Source: Nocardioides albertanoniae (lineage in GTDB: Bacteria > Actinomycetota > Actinomycetes > Propionibacteriales > Nocardioidaceae). From it: DNA of 64,000 nt. The position numbers and the translations under genes were made by a program. The notes beneath the pieces were generated by a model. The model saw only the letters and a program-made list of their open reading frames with translations, ran no database searches and was not told where the DNA came from. How positions within the stretch are numbered: the first letter of the stretch is position 1; each line of letters opens with the position of its first letter. The DNA is taken from assembly GCF_006716315.1 (NCBI RefSeq), contig NZ_VFOV01000001.1:4542501-4606500 (forward strand), given 5' to 3'. Below are positions 62,699 through 64,000 of this stretch, one piece after another.

Positions 62699-63409
62699 CT
62701 ACGGGACGATCGCGCGGGTCAGGGCGTCGGCGAGAGCCCCGGCGTCACCGGTGACGACCAGACTCGAGGACTGCGGCGACAAGCGGCCCCACAGCAGCAA
62801 CGCCAGATCGCGCGCGGACCCGGAGACGGCGACCTTCTGGACCGCGTTCGGCATCCCGATCGCCCAGCTACGGTCGACATCGGACGCGGTGATCTCGATG
62901 CGGGTGACGACCTTCCGCGTACGCTTCAGCGCGATCTGGCGCGGATACATCACCGTCACCACCTCGTCGACGGTGTCGGCCCAGAGCTCCTCCGGCACCT
63001 CAGGGGCCGTGCGCCCCAGCGCCGTCCGGATGTCCCAGAGGTGGATGAGGGTCTCGTGCACCTGACGCCGGAACCAGAACGAGACGGGCCCACGACCGTC
63101 CTCGCTCAGACCGCTGAGGATCCTTCCGGTCGCCTCCGGCCCCAGGGTCGTGAGCGTCTCGCGCAGCCCGGCGGCCTGCGCCTGGTAGGTCGCGACCAGG
63201 TCCAACGGCACCGGCAGCGGCTCCTCGTCCTCGTCGAGCGCCATCGCCGCTGCCCAGTGATGGATCCCGGCCAGATGATCGACCAGGTCCCCCACCGACC
63301 AGTCACCGCACGAGGGCACCGGCAGATCGGGGTCGGCCCGGCTCAACACGTCCGCGAACTCCGACTGCAGCTCACCGAGGGTCACGAAGTAGTCGTCCGT
63401 CGTCAACAC
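62699..63409 (-). CDS. Maleylpyruvate isomerase family, mycothiol-dependent enzyme (DinB-like fold)
   Basis: 236 residues. N-terminal four-helix bundle with PSCGDWSVGDLVDHLAGIHHWAA (metal His), and VHETLIHLWDIRTALG carrying the second His and the Asp; a C-terminal SCP2-like part follows. These proteins use mycothiol, the actinobacterial thiol, to open or modify small substrates. GTG 63409 is seven bases after a TAGGGT box, so probably leaderless. Confidence 0.82.
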   Translation of the reverse strand: MLTTDDYFVTLGELQSEFADVLSRADPDLPVPSCGDWSVGDLVDHLAGIHHWAAAMALDEDEEPLPVPLDLVATYQAQAAGLRETLTTLGPEATGRILSGLSEDGRGPVSFWFRRQVHETLIHLWDIRTALGRTAPEVPEELWADTVDEVVTVMYPRQIALKRTRKVVTRIEITASDVDRSWAIGMPNAVQKVAVSGSARDLALLLWGRLSPQSSSLVVTGDAGALADALTRAIVP

Positions 63410-63419
63410 GCCGCAGACC

Positions 63420-63597
63420 CTACTGGCAGCGTGGCAGCACCGCTGCGAGCCGCTCCTCGAGACGGACCAGCATCGCCGGGTCCGACCAGATCGGTGGCTT
63501 GCCCGGCGGCGGGAGGAACCCGACCAGGTCCATCACGTCGAAGTAGGGCTGCGGCTCTCTGCCGGTCAGCGCGGCGTAGGCCTGTGCGCCGCAACCC
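63420..63597 (-). pseudogene. Frameshifted C-terminal gene remnant
   Basis: On the minus strand an open stretch reads GCGAQAYAALTGREPQPYF; after one extra C it continues in the next frame as DVMDLVGFLPPPGKPPIWSD, then PAMLVRLEERLAAVLPRCQ and TAG at 63420. Both halves have normal coding composition and no start codon; an in-frame TAG precedes the first. It looks like the end of a protein whose rest has been lost. The family is not certain; a phosphotransferase-like tail is one option. Confidence 0.5.
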
Positions 63598-63660
63598 TAG
63601 GAGATGGTCCCGGACGTTTCCGCCCATTACCCGCCGGTATGAGGGCCGAAGCGTCTGGGA

Positions 63661-64000
63661 CTACTTCTGCCGGGCCCTGTGCGCCGCGGCCTTCATGCGG
63701 CTCTGGCAGCGGGTGGAGCAGAAGCGGCGGCCGGCGTTCTTGGAGGTGTCGACGAAGACTCGGTCGCAGGGGTCGGCCTGGCAGAGGCCGAGGCGGCCGG
63801 CGAGGTCGGAGCCGATCGCCAGCGCGAGTCCGGCGGCGATGCCGGCACCCCAGCCGACGACGAGGTCGGGCTCGCGACCGTGGAAGTGGAGCGCCCAGCC
63901 TCCGCCGCGGGCACGATCGAGCTGCGGGACCGAACCCATCTCCCGCAGCAGCACGTTGACGGTGGTGGCGGCCGTGTCGAGGTCACCGACAGCCGCTGCG
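63661..64000 (-). CDS. CGNR zinc-finger (ABATE) protein, 5' end outside window
   Basis: The last 112 codons are present. The C-terminal zinc finger reads GLCQADPCDRVFVDTSKNAG, then RRFCSTRCQSRMKAAAHRAR, with the C-x4-C and C-x3-C ligands of CGNR proteins, which are thought to be stress-linked transcription regulators. The N-terminal ABATE domain is mostly outside the window. Confidence 0.8.
   Translation of the reverse strand, partial: AAAVGDLDTAATTVNVLLREMGSVPQLDRARGGGWALHFHGREPDLVVGWGAGIAAGLALAIGSDLAGRLGLCQADPCDRVFVDTSKNAGRRFCSTRCQSRMKAAAHRARQK

Overview
The window is high-GC chromosomal DNA from an actinomycete. Three things support this: many GTG/TTG starts, mycothiol-type and MceG/YrbE/Mce proteins, and an RpoB/RpoC/IdeR/LCP set that reads as actinobacterial. 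Gene content and order fit the Nocardioides/Nocardioidaceae group best, but this is inference from protein style; there is no 16S gene in the window.

Layout. 1-5160: a UDP-glucose pyrophosphorylase (cut by the left edge), 5-formyl-THF cyclo-ligase, an FmdB/Rv0991c-like zinc-ribbon protein, a SAF/CpaB-like protein, MscL, a short coupled protein and a large LCP glycopolymer transferase. 5309-9858: tRNA-Arg(CCT), a saccharopine-reductase-like enzyme, a NarL-type regulator, DUF2277, a Sir2 deacylase, a short hypothetical and an IdeR/DtxR repressor. 9954-16849: a drug-efflux block (MarR plus a 14-TM MFS pump, then TetR plus a heterodimeric ABC exporter). The pump is preceded by a candidate ribosome-controlled leader. 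16994-26633: secreted subtilase, GH42 beta-galactosidase, PdxH, citrate synthase, GNAT, SerC, a surface propeller protein, a methyltransferase and a 28-residue membrane peptide. 26692-39142: FAD/Fe-S oxidoreductase, MHS transporter, ornithine-cyclodeaminase-like enzyme, a tandem Nudix protein, geranylgeranyl-reductase-like enzyme, a FecCD-type metal/siderophore/cobalamin ABC importer, a flavin-binding oxidase-like protein, a DUF4232 lipoprotein and a Bcp peroxiredoxin.

39156-60073 is one long minus-strand stretch. It runs rplJ-rplL, then a complete mce lipid-import operon (mceG ATPase, two YrbE permeases, MceA-F, two Mce-associated proteins), then rpoB-rpoC. In most bacteria rplJL and rpoBC are adjacent; here about 12 kb of mce genes separate them. 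The mce genes overlap at nearly every junction (ATGA, GTGA or TGATG), so they are almost certainly co-translated. 60318-64000 holds an aldo/keto reductase, an MFS transporter, a mycothiol-dependent maleylpyruvate-isomerase-like protein, a frameshifted gene remnant and a CGNR zinc-finger protein cut by the right edge.

The most interesting non-coding structures are: (1) a 92-bp palindromic element present twice, in opposite orientation, about 60 kb apart, whose arms have changed in a compensating way; (2) the leader of the MFS pump, with a 12-codon ORF behind a near-perfect Shine-Dalgarno, two chained inverted repeats and a MarR-type operator pair; (3) a 25-bp perfect inverted repeat before the FecCD operon; (4) a stem-loop between rpoB and rpoC; (5) a triple palindrome behind the subtilase gene; and (6) a recurring TANNNT box 6-8 nt before start codons, which suggests many leaderless mRNAs.
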